Positions 25,476 through 34,707 are shown, counted from the first letter of the stretch. The stretch: DNA of 64,000 nt from Streptomyces ardesiacus (GCF_003112575.1 NZ_BEWC01000005.1:558001-622000); one strand, 5' to 3'. The notes: generated from the sequence alone by a model not told the origin. Numbers and translations are program-made.

Positions 25476-27131
25476 GTGCTGAGCACGATGCAGGACGTAC
25501 CGCTGCTGATATCGAGGATCCTGACCCACGGGTCGGCCATCCACGGCAGCTCGCAGGTGACCACCTGGACCGGTGAGGACGAGCCGCACCGCCGCTCCTT
25601 CGCCGAGATCGGCGCCCGCGCCGCCCAACTGGCGCACGCCCTGCGTGAGGACCTGGGCGTCGGCGACGACGAGCGCGTGGCGACCCTCATGTGGAACAAC
25701 GCCGAGCACGTCGAGGCCTACTTCGCGATCCCCTCCATGGGCGCGGTCCTGCACACCCTCAATCTCCGCCTACCGGCCGAGCAGCTCGCCTGGATCATCA
25801 ACCACGCCGCCGACCGGACCGTGATCGCCAACGGTTCGCTGCTGCCGCTGCTCGCCCCGCTGCTGCCGCACCTGAAGACCGTCGAGCACGTCGTCGTCAC
25901 CGGGCCGGGCGACCGCTCGCCGCTGGACGGGGCCGCCGTCCAGGTGCACGAGTACGAGGAACTGATCGCCGGGAAGCCCACCGCCTACGACTGGCCCGAG
26001 CTGGACGAGCGGGCCGCGGCGGCCATGTGCTACACCTCCGGCACCACCGGCGACCCCAAGGGCGTGGTCTACAGCCACCGCTCCATCTACCTGCACTCCA
26101 TGCAGGTCAACATGGCCCAGTCGATGGGGCTGACCGACGAGGACACCTCACTGGTCGTGGTCCCGCAGTTCCACGTCAACGCGTGGGGGCTGCCGCACGC
26201 CACCTTCATGACCGGCGTCAACATGCTGATGCCGGACCGCTTCCTGCAGCCCGCGCCCCTCGCCGCGATGATCGAGGGCGAGCGGCCCACCCACGCCGCC
26301 GCCGTCCCCACCATCTGGCAGGGTCTGCTCGCCGAGCTGACGGCCAGGCCGCGCGACGTCTCCTCGCTCACCCAGGTCACCATCGGCGGCTCCGCCTGTC
26401 CGCCCTCCCTCATGGAGGCGTTCGACGCGCTCGGGATGCGGGTCTACCACGCCTGGGGCATGACGGAGACCTCGCCGCTCGGCACGGTCGCCCGGCCGCC
26501 GGCCCACGCGATCGGCACGGAGCAGGAGTTCGCCTACCGCCTCACCCAGGGCCGCTTCCCGGCCGGTGTCGAGGCCCGCCTCACCGGTCCCGGCGGCGAG
26601 CGCCTGCCCTGGGACGGCGAGTCCGCCGGTGAGCTGGAGGTGCGCGGCAACTGGATCGCCGGCGCCTACTACAACGGCCCCGGTGCCGAGCCGCTGCGTC
26701 CCGAGGACAAGTTCAGCGAGGACGGCTGGCTGAAGACGGGCGACGTCGGCACGATCTCCCCGGACGGCTTCCTCACCCTCACCGACCGGGCCAAGGACGT
26801 CATCAAGTCCGGCGGGGAGTGGATCTCCTCCGTCGAGCTGGAGAACGCGCTGATGGCCCACCCGGACGTCGCCGAGGCCGCGGTGGTCGCCGTCCCCGAC
26901 GACAAGTGGGGCGAGCGCCCGCTGGCCACCGTCGTCCTCAAGGAGGGCGCCGACGTCGACTTCGCCGCCCTGCGCACCTTCCTCGCCGAGGACGGCAAGA
27001 TCGCCAAGTGGCAGCTGCCGGAACGCTGGACGGTCATCGAGACGGTGCCGAAGACGAGCGTCGGCAAGTTCGACAAGAAGGTGCTGCGCCGGCAGTACGC
27101 CGACGGCGGTCTCGACGTGACCCGGCTCTGA
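25476..27131 (+). CDS. Fatty acyl-CoA synthetase (AMP-forming)
   Basis: A 551-residue ANL-superfamily ligase that adenylates a carboxylic acid and transfers it to CoA. Visible motifs are the P-loop YTSGTTGDPKG (about 186-196), the A5-like region WGMTETSP, GWLKTGD (A7) and DRAKDVIKSGGEWISS (A8). The catalytic lysine lies in PKTSVGKFDKK near the C terminus. It resembles medium/long-chain ligases of the FadD3/AlkK type. GTG start chosen because GGGAGG lies 5 nt upstream; a longer frame has no such site. The upstream palindrome implies lipid-responsive repression. It stands alone, so its role is likely fatty-acid degradation or scavenging. Confidence 0.92.
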   Translation: MLSTMQDVPLLISRILTHGSAIHGSSQVTTWTGEDEPHRRSFAEIGARAAQLAHALREDLGVGDDERVATLMWNNAEHVEAYFAIPSMGAVLHTLNLRLPAEQLAWIINHAADRTVIANGSLLPLLAPLLPHLKTVEHVVVTGPGDRSPLDGAAVQVHEYEELIAGKPTAYDWPELDERAAAAMCYTSGTTGDPKGVVYSHRSIYLHSMQVNMAQSMGLTDEDTSLVVVPQFHVNAWGLPHATFMTGVNMLMPDRFLQPAPLAAMIEGERPTHAAAVPTIWQGLLAELTARPRDVSSLTQVTIGGSACPPSLMEAFDALGMRVYHAWGMTETSPLGTVARPPAHAIGTEQEFAYRLTQGRFPAGVEARLTGPGGERLPWDGESAGELEVRGNWIAGAYYNGPGAEPLRPEDKFSEDGWLKTGDVGTISPDGFLTLTDRAKDVIKSGGEWISSVELENALMAHPDVAEAAVVAVPDDKWGERPLATVVLKEGADVDFAALRTFLAEDGKIAKWQLPERWTVIETVPKTSVGKFDKKVLRRQYADGGLDVTRL

Positions 27132-27197
27132 CCCGGTGCCCGCCCGGTGGTGCCGGGCGGCGGACCCCACGGCTCCCCGCCCGGCACTGCCTCCGTC

Positions 27198-27295
27198 CTC
27201 GCCGCATCAGGCGTTCGGCGTTCTCGCCGCATCAGGCGTTCGGCGTTCTCGCCGCGTCAGGCGTACGGCGTCCTCACCGCGCCGGGCGTACGGCC
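27198..27295. repeat. 25-bp tandem repeat, about 3.9 copies
   Basis: Units start with CTCGCCGCATCAGGCGTTCG then GCGTT. Copies 1 and 2 are identical, and copies 3 and 4 are diverged. The array crosses the 3' end of the MFS gene on the opposite strand, so the last copy encodes its C-terminal residues (TAVRPAR). It lies between two convergent genes, with no other terminator obvious. Confidence 0.85.
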
Positions 27296-28587
27296 GTGGC
27301 CGTCCACCCCAGCGCCAGCCACGCCCCCGCCACCGCGCACACGCCGCCCCAGCCCCAGTGGCCGAACGCGGGCCCCGCGAGGGCCGAGGCGAGCGCGCCG
27401 CCCGCGAAGCCGGCGACGACGTAGGCCGTGTTGGCGGTGGCCGGGGCCGAGGTGGTGGTCAGGGCGAGGGTCTGGTTGGCGACGTGCGAGGCGACCAGGG
27501 CGGCGTGCACCAGGACGGCGGCCGCGCACAGGGCCGCCATGGCCTGCCCGCCGAGCCAGAACAGCGGCACCGACAGGGCGGCCAGCGCGTACGCGGACCG
27601 TACGACCTTGGCGGCGCCGAACCGGTCGACCAGGCCCCCGGCGAGCGGGGCGACCACACTCGCCGCCAGCCCGAACAGACCGAACAGGCCGGCCGCGGCC
27701 GTGGTCATGCCGTAGCCCTCGTCCTCCGTGAGGAGCAGCGCGAGCGAGGTCCACAGCGCGCTCCAGGCGCCGTACATGCCCGCCTGGCGCACGCACGCCC
27801 GCCACAGGTCGGGCGAGCGGCGCACCAGGCCCGGTATCGCGACGAGCCCCGCGAACAGCGGGCCCCTCCGCAGGCGCCGCTCCACGGGCAGGATGTACGC
27901 GGTCGCGAGTCCCAGTACGGCGGTCAGCACGGCGGCGCCCACGAACACCGCGCGCCAGCCGAAGGCCTGCCCGGCGAGACCGCCGAGCACCCGGGCGGCG
28001 ACGATGCCGGTGAACAGTCCTCCGATGACGGCGGCGACGTGCCGGGCCCGGCGGTCGGCCGGGGCGCGCTCGGCGACCAGCGGGACGAGCAGTTGCGGGA
28101 CGACGGTCGCGGCCGAGGCGACCAGGACGGCGCCCGCGAGCGCGCCGGTGCCGGCCGACGCGGCGGCGGCGAGCAGCGCCCCCGTGGCGACCAGCGAGAG
28201 GACGGCCACCAGGCGGCGGCGGTTCACGCTGTCTCCGAGCGGGGCGAAGAAGAGCAGGCCGGCCGCGTATCCGAGCTGCGCGACCGAGGCGAGCCAGGCG
28301 ACCGCCGACGGCGTGGAGCCCATGTCGCGGGCGATGAGGGGGAGCAGCGGCGCCGCGAGGTAGATGTTGGCGGCCGTGACGGCGGTGCACAGGGCGATCA
28401 GGGGGAGGAAGAGCCGGGCGGCGGCCCCGGACGGACCGGCGGCCCCGGACGGACCGGCGGCCCCGGACGGACCGGCCTCGGACGGACCGGTCCCGGACGA
28501 ACCGGCGGTCCCGGACGTGTCCCCGGGCTCGGTCCGCCGGAGACCGGTCTGCGGCGATGCGGCGGAGGCGGAGGGCGATGACGGCAT
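27274..28587 (-). CDS. MFS transporter (drug efflux type)
   Basis: A 437-residue 12-helix major facilitator. After a low-complexity N-terminal tail of about 55 residues with GPSGAA repeats, the first helix starts at about LFLPLIALCTAVTAANIYLA. The family's motif A is recognisable between helices 2 and 3 (GDSVNRRRLVAVLS). It resembles Streptomyces arabinose-efflux/Bcr-type permeases. ATG start with GGAG about 10 nt upstream. It is divergent from a TetR regulator across a gap with two related palindromes, so it is probably an exporter induced by its substrate. Confidence 0.88.
   Translation of the reverse strand: MPSSPSASAASPQTGLRRTEPGDTSGTAGSSGTGPSEAGPSGAAGPSGAAGPSGAAARLFLPLIALCTAVTAANIYLAAPLLPLIARDMGSTPSAVAWLASVAQLGYAAGLLFFAPLGDSVNRRRLVAVLSLVATGALLAAAASAGTGALAGAVLVASAATVVPQLLVPLVAERAPADRRARHVAAVIGGLFTGIVAARVLGGLAGQAFGWRAVFVGAAVLTAVLGLATAYILPVERRLRRGPLFAGLVAIPGLVRRSPDLWRACVRQAGMYGAWSALWTSLALLLTEDEGYGMTTAAAGLFGLFGLAASVVAPLAGGLVDRFGAAKVVRSAYALAALSVPLFWLGGQAMAALCAAAVLVHAALVASHVANQTLALTTTSAPATANTAYVVAGFAGGALASALAGPAFGHWGWGGVCAVAGAWLALGWTATAVRPAR
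28420..28473 (-). repeat. 18-bp in-frame tandem repeat (3 copies) in the MFS N-terminal tail
   Basis: GGCGGCCCCGGACGGACC repeats three times exactly, followed by 15-bp partial units. It encodes GPSGAA repeats in the cytoplasmic tail before the first membrane helix. Copy number is likely to vary between strains. Confidence 0.85.
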
Positions 28588-28618
28588 GGGCGAGCGACTC
28601 CTTCGAGCGCACACTTGC

Positions 28619-28693
28619 AACTAACTGGTTGGTTGGAATTAACCCCGGGAGTCTGGCCCGCATTCCCGCACCCTGTCAACCAAATAGTTGGTT
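28619..28693. promoter_or_regulatory. Two TetR-type operator palindromes between MFS and TetR genes
   Basis: AACTAACTGGTTGGTT (28619-28634) and AACCAAATAGTTGGTT (28678-28693) share the pattern AACyAA-n4-TTgGTT. The centres are 59 bp apart, one near each divergent gene. They are A/T-rich islands in G/C-rich DNA and should bind the adjacent TetR protein to repress both promoters. Confidence 0.75.
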
Positions 28694-28721
28694 ACCGTCC
28701 CGCCCCCGCTACCCTGGCCCC

Positions 28722-29300
28722 ATGGCAGCAAGGGACCCCGAGGCCACCAAGGCCCGGATCTTCGAGGCGGCGGTGGCGGAGTTCGCCCGCCACGGCATCG
28801 CCGGCGCGCGCATCGACCGCATCGCGGCCGAGGCCAAGGCCAACAAGCAGCTCATCTACGCCTACTACGGCAACAAGGGCGAGCTGTTCGCGTCCGTGCT
28901 CGAGAAGAAGATGCTCGACCTCGCGATCTCCGTCCCCGTCGACCCGGACGACATCGAGGGCTGGATCGACCGCCTGCTGGACTACCACGCCGCCCACCCC
29001 GAGCTGCTGCGTCTGCTCTTCTGGGAGGGCATGGAGTACGGCACGGCCGAGCTGCCCCACGAGGCCGAACGCCAGGCGCACTACGCCCGCAAGGTCGCCG
29101 CGTTGCGGGACGGCCAGGAGCGCGGCGTGATCACCGGCGCCATCGCGGCGCCCGACCTGCTGTTCCTGCTGGTCGCGATGGCCAACTGGGCCGTGGTCGT
29201 GCCCCAGATGAAGCGCATCCTCGTCGGCGGTGAGGACGGCGACGGCGACCGCCTGCGCGCCTCCATCAAGGAGGCGGCCCGCCGGATCGTCGAACGGTAG
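28722..29300 (+). CDS. TetR/AcrR-family regulator of the divergent MFS gene
   Basis: A 192-residue repressor. The helix-turn-helix is at about residues 9-55 (KARIFEAAVAEFARHGIAGA ... ANKQLIYAYYGNKGELF). The C-terminal domain resembles the TetR_C group seen in regulators of MFS exporters. The ATG is the first after the operator; longer frames run back through the operators and are not credible. It is divergently paired with the MFS transporter, which implies control of efflux. The ligand is not deducible. Confidence 0.88.
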   Translation: MAARDPEATKARIFEAAVAEFARHGIAGARIDRIAAEAKANKQLIYAYYGNKGELFASVLEKKMLDLAISVPVDPDDIEGWIDRLLDYHAAHPELLRLLFWEGMEYGTAELPHEAERQAHYARKVAALRDGQERGVITGAIAAPDLLFLLVAMANWAVVVPQMKRILVGGEDGDGDRLRASIKEAARRIVER

Positions 29301-29318
29301 GACCGGGCCGCCGGGGCC

Positions 29319-32300
29319 TCAGTTGGTCCCGATCCGCGAGAGCAGCTCGACGATCCGGGACTGCACCTCACCGCTGGTGGAACGCTCCGCCAGGAACAGC
29401 ACCGTCTCGCCCGAGGCCAGCCGCGGCAGGTCGTCGTGCTCGACGGCCGCGGTGTAGACGACCAGCGGGGTGCGGTTGAGCTGCCCGTTGGCGCGCAGCC
29501 AGTCGACGATCCCGGCGGCGCCCTCCTGGCGCCGCTGCACCCGCATCAGGTCCATCACGACCAGGTTCGGCCGGAACTGGCCCGCCAGCGTCACCGCGTC
29601 GGCGTCGCTCGCCGCCCGCGCCACCTGCATCCCGCGCCGCTCCAGCGCCGCGGTCAGCGCCAGCGCGATCTCGGCGTGCTCCTCGATCAGCAGCACGCGC
29701 GGCGGGTGCTGCTCGCTGTCCCGGGGCGCGAGCGCCTTCAGCAGGACGGCGGGATCGGCACCGTAGGCGGCGTCCCGCGAGGCCTGTCCGAGCCCGGCCG
29801 TCACCAGCACCGGCACCTCGGCCGCCACCGCCGCCTGGCGCAGCGACTGGAGTGCCGTACGCGTGATCGGTCCGGTCAGCGGGTCCACGAACAGCGCGGC
29901 CGGGAACGCCGCGATCTGCGCGTCGACCTCCTCGCGCGAGTGCACGATCACCGGCCGGTAGCCGCGGTCGCTGAGCGCCTGCTGCGTCGACACGTCCGGC
30001 GCCGGCCACACCAGCAGCCGGCGCGGGTTGTCCAGCGGCTCCGGCGGCAGCTCGTCGTCCATCGGCTGCGGGCGCGGGGGGTCGGCCACCTCGACGGCAC
30101 CGCCGGGCCCGTCCAGCGGCTCGGGCCCCTCGGCGGCGTCCCGGTCCGGCGCCCCTATGGCGTACGACCGCCCGGCGCCCTCGGTGACCGGCGCGAGCCG
30201 TCCCTGACCGCCGGCCAGGGGAGGCTGCTCCGCGGGCTGCGGCTGGGTCTGCTTCTGCGGCTGCGCGGCGGTCGGCGGCGTGGCGGGGGGCTGCGCGCCG
30301 GGCGGCTGCTCCGTGGCCGGGTGCGGGCGGGCCTGCGGCGCCGCCCCGCCGGCGGCCGGGTCGGGGGGCGTGCCCAGCTTGCGGCGCCGTCCACCGCCGC
30401 CCGGCTGGTGCGGGGCGGGCGTCGCCGACGGCTGCTGCACCTGGACCGCCTGCCGGTTGAACGGCACGCCCTGGCCCAGGGTGCGCACGCTGATCGCCCG
30501 TCCCTGCGTCGAGTTCGGGTCGACCGGCGCGGACGCCTCGGCGGGCAGCGGCTGCGCCGCGCGCGGGGCGGGCGCGTTCTCGGGCGGCAGCGGGGTGCCC
30601 CGGCTCGGCGTGGTGGCGGGCACACTCCGGGGGACGGCCGGGGCGGCGGGCGCGGGAGGCGTCGCGGGGGCCGCCGCGGGTCCGGGTGCCGCCGCGGGCC
30701 CGGCGGCAGCGGCGGGCGGTACGGGGGCGCCGGTGCCCTGGGCGTCCCCGGCCGCGGGCCACGGCTGCGGCGCGGGGGCGGGCCGGCCCGGGGCGGCGGG
30801 GGCCCCGGTGCCGGGGTGCGGGGCATCGAGGTGCGGGGCGTCGGGGAGCGCGGTGCCGATGCCGGCCGGCCGGGGCACCTGCGGCTCGGCCGGGGGCGGC
30901 ACCGGGGCTCCGTGCACCGGCGCCGGCGCCCCCTGCACCGGGATGCCCTGCGCGGGGGCGGGCTGCACGGGCGCGGGCTGCGCCGGTCCCTCGGCCGGCC
31001 GCGGGGTCCCGGCCCGGCGGCGGCGTCCGGTGGGCGCCTCGGCGGGGTGCGGCTGCGGCGGCGTGTGGTCGTCGGCCTGGTCGTGCGGTACGGCGTCGTG
31101 GCGGCCGTCGTCGGGCAGGACGTCACCGGGAGCGGCGGGACCGGGCACGGGAACCCGGCCCGGCTGCCCCTGCGTCCGGGCCGGTCCCTGCGCTTCGGCC
31201 CCCGTCTCAGCCGTCCCGTCGGAGGGACGGTCCGCGTCGGCGGGCGGCAGCGCGAACACCTGGCGCGGTGCGGCCTCCTGCGCCGCCGCACGCTCGTTCG
31301 CGGAGGCGAGGGCACGGCGTCGGCGCCCCGTCGGCCGGTCCGTGTGCGCCGGGTCCCCGGGGTCCGGCGCACCGGCCTGCGCGGGCAGGGCCGGGGGCAG
31401 CGCGTGCTGCTCCCCGCCGTCCTGCCCGGCCCGGCGCCCGGCCGGCGAGGCGGGCACACCCTGCGGCGGTACGGTGCCGCCCAGCCCGGTGTTGGACGCC
31501 GCGGAGCCTCCGCCGTGCTCGCCGGCCATGACGACGGCACCCTCGGACACCCCGGCGGGCGCCCCCTGCGCGACCCCGGCGACCTCGGTGCCCGGGGCCT
31601 CCGCGGGCCGCCCGCGCCGCCGCCCGGTGCCACTGGCCCCGGTCCCTGCACCGGGCCCCGCCTGCGCGGGCACGGGAAGCGGAGCCGGAGCGGCACCCTG
31701 CACCTGGGCCTGCCCCTGCACCTGGGCCTGCCCCTGGGCCTGTGTGCCCTGTACCTGTCCCTGTGCCTGTCCCTGCCCCTGGGCCTGGTTGGCAAGATCG
31801 GCCTGCGCCGCGCGCCGCCTGCGCCGCCCGGTCGGCGCGGCGTTCTCCGCCTCCGGGCCGGCACCGCCCTCGCCCGGCGCTCCCGCGACCTCGCTCTCCA
31901 GGAAAGCGTCGACGGACGCCCGGCGCGCACGCCGCCGCCCGCCCCCGGCAGCCGGCTCCCGCACGGCCACGGCGTTGTCCGCACCCGCGGCACCGACGCC
32001 GTCGGCACGGAGGGCGGGCTCGGCGGGGGCCGCCCCGGCGGGCGCGGTGCCCGGGGCCGCGACCGCACCGGCCCCGCCCCCGATCGGCACCTCCAGCACG
32101 AACGCGCTGCCGCTCATGCCCGGCACCTCGTGCGTCTGGAGCACGCCACCGTGGGCCCGCACGATCCCGCGCACGATCGGCTCGTGCACCGGGTCCCCGC
32201 CGGCGTACGGCCCGCGCACCTCGATGCGCACGACCTCGCCGCGCTGCGCCGCCGCCACCACGACGGTGTTGTCCAGGTACCCGCCCGTCGCCGACACGGG

Positions 32301-33734
32301 CGAGTTGCCGGTGGCGTCGACGCCCGCGACGTCCGCGACGAGATGGGCGAGCGCGGTGGCCAGCATGCGCGGGTCGACCTCGGCCTCGATCGGCGGCGCG
32401 TGCACGGCGAACTGCACCCGGCCCGGACCGATCAGCTCCACGGCCCCGTCGACACCCGCGGCGACGACGGCGTCGAGCATCACCTTCGTACGGGCGACCT
32501 GTTCGGTGCCGGCGTCGAGGCGCTGGTAGCCGAGGACGTTGTCGATGAGGGTGGTGATGCGCGAGTAGCCGGCCGACAGGTGGTGCAGGACCTGGTTGGC
32601 CTCGGGCCACAACTGCCCCGCGTCGTCCGACGCCAGCGCGGCCAGCTCCCGGCGCAGCTCGTCCAGCGGCCCGCGCAGCGAGTCGCCGAGAAGGGTGAGC
32701 AGCTGCTCGTGCCGGCCGGCGAGCGCCTCGTACCGGTCCTTCTCCCGCTCACCGAGGGCGGCGTAGCGGTCGGCGTCCGCGGCGATCTCCTCCGCGTGCT
32801 TCTCCCGCAGCTCCTCCAGCTCGGCGACGTGCCGCTGGCGCAGCGCGGTCAGTTCGGAGGCGTGTTCCTCGGCGAGCCGCTCCAGTTCCCCGGCGTGCCG
32901 CTGCTCCGCCTCCTCGTGCTCCTTGACGAGGGCGTCGTAGGGGCGCCGGTCGGTGAAGGTCATCACGGCGCCGACGAGCTGGTCGCCGTCGCGCACGGGC
33001 GCGGTCGTCAGGTCGACCGGCAACTGGTCGCCGTTCTTGGCGAACAGCACCTGCCCGCGCACCCGGTGCTTGCGCCCGGAACGCAGGGTGTCGGCGAGCG
33101 GGGACTCGTCGTACGGGAACGGCGAGCCGTCGGCGCGCGAGTGCAGGACGAGGGTGTGCAGCTCGCGCCCGCCCAGTTCACCGGCGCGGTAGCCCAGGAT
33201 CTGGGCGGCGGCCGGGTTGACGAGGACGATCCGCCCGTCGGTGTCGGTGCCGACGACGCCCTCGGAGGCGGCCCGCAGGATCATCTCGGTCTGCCGCTGC
33301 GAACGGGCCAGCTCGGCCTCGGTGTCGACGGTGCCGGAGAGGTCGCGGACGACGAGCATCAGCAGCTCGTCGCCGGTGTAGCCGTAGGTGTCGTAGGCCT
33401 GCTGGCCGGTCTCCAGGTTGGCGCTGGTCACCTCGACCGGGAACTCGCTGCCGTCGGTGCGCCGCGCGACCATCCGGGTCGGCTTGGTGCGCGCCCGCGG
33501 GTCGATGTGGTCGGGGCGGCGCATGGACCCGGGGATGAGCCGCGAGTCGAACTGCGGCAGCAGGTCCAGCAGTCCCCGCCCGACCAGCGCGGTGCCCGGC
33601 GTCTCGAACGCCTCCAGCGCGATGGTGTTCGCGTTGACCACGGTGCCGTTGGCGTTGACCAGGACCAACGCGTCCGGCAGCGCGTCCAGTATGGCTGCGA
33701 GGCGAGCAGCGCCTCGGGATGGCCTGCTGCTCAC
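29319..33734 (-). CDS. Giant PAS-PAS-coiled coil-pseudokinase-linker-REC-REC hybrid sensor protein
   Basis: A 1471-residue cytoplasmic protein. Two PAS domains (about 8-130 and 140-260) are followed by a charged coiled coil (about 265-355) and a DHp-like segment where the H box reads GDSLRGPL, with Asp in place of the phospho-His. The HATPase-like domain (about 440-560) lacks the N box and D-x-G-x-G. Next comes about 600 residues of Pro/Ala/Gln/Gly linker with recurring Arg clusters, then two receiver-like domains: ALFVDPL ... LLKAL, and VVMDLMRV ... VVYTA without the usual Lys. The GTG start has AGGAGGG upstream. It is likely a phospho-independent or borrowed-phosphate signalling scaffold. 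Confidence 0.85.
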   Translation of the reverse strand: MSSRPSRGAARLAAILDALPDALVLVNANGTVVNANTIALEAFETPGTALVGRGLLDLLPQFDSRLIPGSMRRPDHIDPRARTKPTRMVARRTDGSEFPVEVTSANLETGQQAYDTYGYTGDELLMLVVRDLSGTVDTEAELARSQRQTEMILRAASEGVVGTDTDGRIVLVNPAAAQILGYRAGELGGRELHTLVLHSRADGSPFPYDESPLADTLRSGRKHRVRGQVLFAKNGDQLPVDLTTAPVRDGDQLVGAVMTFTDRRPYDALVKEHEEAEQRHAGELERLAEEHASELTALRQRHVAELEELREKHAEEIAADADRYAALGEREKDRYEALAGRHEQLLTLLGDSLRGPLDELRRELAALASDDAGQLWPEANQVLHHLSAGYSRITTLIDNVLGYQRLDAGTEQVARTKVMLDAVVAAGVDGAVELIGPGRVQFAVHAPPIEAEVDPRMLATALAHLVADVAGVDATGNSPVSATGGYLDNTVVVAAAQRGEVVRIEVRGPYAGGDPVHEPIVRGIVRAHGGVLQTHEVPGMSGSAFVLEVPIGGGAGAVAAPGTAPAGAAPAEPALRADGVGAAGADNAVAVREPAAGGGRRRARRASVDAFLESEVAGAPGEGGAGPEAENAAPTGRRRRRAAQADLANQAQGQGQAQGQVQGTQAQGQAQVQGQAQVQGAAPAPLPVPAQAGPGAGTGASGTGRRRGRPAEAPGTEVAGVAQGAPAGVSEGAVVMAGEHGGGSAASNTGLGGTVPPQGVPASPAGRRAGQDGGEQHALPPALPAQAGAPDPGDPAHTDRPTGRRRRALASANERAAAQEAAPRQVFALPPADADRPSDGTAETGAEAQGPARTQGQPGRVPVPGPAAPGDVLPDDGRHDAVPHDQADDHTPPQPHPAEAPTGRRRRAGTPRPAEGPAQPAPVQPAPAQGIPVQGAPAPVHGAPVPPPAEPQVPRPAGIGTALPDAPHLDAPHPGTGAPAAPGRPAPAPQPWPAAGDAQGTGAPVPPAAAAGPAAAPGPAAAPATPPAPAAPAVPRSVPATTPSRGTPLPPENAPAPRAAQPLPAEASAPVDPNSTQGRAISVRTLGQGVPFNRQAVQVQQPSATPAPHQPGGGGRRRKLGTPPDPAAGGAAPQARPHPATEQPPGAQPPATPPTAAQPQKQTQPQPAEQPPLAGGQGRLAPVTEGAGRSYAIGAPDRDAAEGPEPLDGPGGAVEVADPPRPQPMDDELPPEPLDNPRRLLVWPAPDVSTQQALSDRGYRPVIVHSREEVDAQIAAFPAALFVDPLTGPITRTALQSLRQAAVAAEVPVLVTAGLGQASRDAAYGADPAVLLKALAPRDSEQHPPRVLLIEEHAEIALALTAALERRGMQVARAASDADAVTLAGQFRPNLVVMDLMRVQRRQEGAAGIVDWLRANGQLNRTPLVVYTAAVEHDDLPRLASGETVLFLAERSTSGEVQSRIVELLSRIGTN

Positions 33735-33944
33735 GAGACGCTTCCCTCCTGTTACCGCACTTCCCGACCGCCTGGGCCATCTTGCCAATCGGCCCCCGGG
33801 GTGTCACGCGAGGGAGTCTAAGGGTTGGGGCCCGGCGGGCGGGGTGGGATGGGACGGAGGTCGCACGAGGAAGTGACGTAGAACGTGTGACCGATGGCCG
33901 CCGGGCCCGGCCCCCGCCGCCGTCCGCCCCGCGCGACCGGGACG

Positions 33945-34403
33945 CTAGGACCGGGCCGGGCCGCCGAGGTCGGGCAGCAGCGGCACCATGCGGTCCCAGC
34001 GGGAGATCTCGCAGCCGTCGCGGCGGTCGTACGTGGTGTCGACGGGGCGTCCGGCCCAGACGCCGGTGACGTGCGCGGTGGCCGGGCCGCCGTACTGCAT
34101 GGTGCAGACGCTGCCCTCGGGCACCGGCGCGAAGGTGTCGCGGCCCCACCGGGTGTCGCCCTCGACGGCGGCGCAGGCGCCCTCCGGGTCGGGGTGGTCG
34201 CCGGTGGAGGGGTGGCAGGACAGCTCGTACGTGCCGTCCAGTCCCGGTCCGGCGTCGCGGACGGTGACCGTGAGGCGGTCGCCCTCCGGAGCGCCGGGGC
34301 CGGCGGCGGCCGGGTGCGCGGCGCAGACGGAGGCGAGGACGGCGGCGGACAGGGCGGCGGCGCCGAGGAGGCGGGCGGCGGGGGTGCGGGAGACCTGGAA
34401 CAT
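33945..34403 (-). CDS. Streptomyces subtilisin inhibitor (SSI family)
   Basis: A 152-residue secreted protease inhibitor. The signal peptide (about 1-35, ends HPAAAG) precedes an SSI domain with four Cys forming two disulfides (SCHP, GACAAV, SVCTMQYGG, DGCEIS). By alignment with SSI, whose reactive loop is CPMVYDP, the P1 residue should be Met in CTMQYGGP, giving preference for subtilisins. VTGVWAGRPVDTTYDRRDGC matches the conserved second half. The mature protein binds extracellular subtilases tightly and is often linked to development. Single-gene unit. Confidence 0.93.
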   Translation of the reverse strand: MFQVSRTPAARLLGAAALSAAVLASVCAAHPAAAGPGAPEGDRLTVTVRDAGPGLDGTYELSCHPSTGDHPDPEGACAAVEGDTRWGRDTFAPVPEGSVCTMQYGGPATAHVTGVWAGRPVDTTYDRRDGCEISRWDRMVPLLPDLGGPARS

Positions 34404-34606
34404 GACCTGACCAACGCGCCGGCCGCCCGGACGTTGCGCGACCCGGCGCGCGGTACGCCCGTGCGGACGCCGCGACCGCGCCGTAAGGGCTTTGCCCTGC
34501 GGGCTTCCCGCCTAGTACCGTGGGGGCCGATTGGTGACAGCGCGCTCGACTGTGTCATCATCGGCACGCGCCACTCGCGCTCGCACGCGAGGTGGTGATG
34601 TTGTCT

Positions 34607-34697
34607 GGAGGCGTCGCCTAGTCCGGTCTATGGCGCCGCACTGCTAATGCGGTTTGGGGCTTACCCCCCATCGAGGGTTCAAATCCCTCCGCCTCCG
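34607..34697 (+). tRNA. tRNA-Ser (anticodon GCU)
   Basis: A 91-nt class II tRNA. The acceptor GGAGGCG pairs with CGCCTCC plus discriminator G. The anticodon stem CCGCA/TGCGG has loop CTGCTAA, a long variable arm is present (TTTGGGGCTTACCCCCCATC region), and the T arm is GAGGG-TTCAAAT-CCCTC. Confidence 0.97.
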
Positions 34698-34707
34698 CAC
34701 CCCTTCG

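Noticed and set aside
29436..33821. A 1461-codon open frame on the plus strand opposite the giant sensor gene
   Set aside because: Third-position G/C bias on the minus strand keeps the antisense frame free of stops. The translation is Gly/Arg/Pro/Val-rich with no domain, while the minus-strand product has PAS and receiver domains and a ribosome site.
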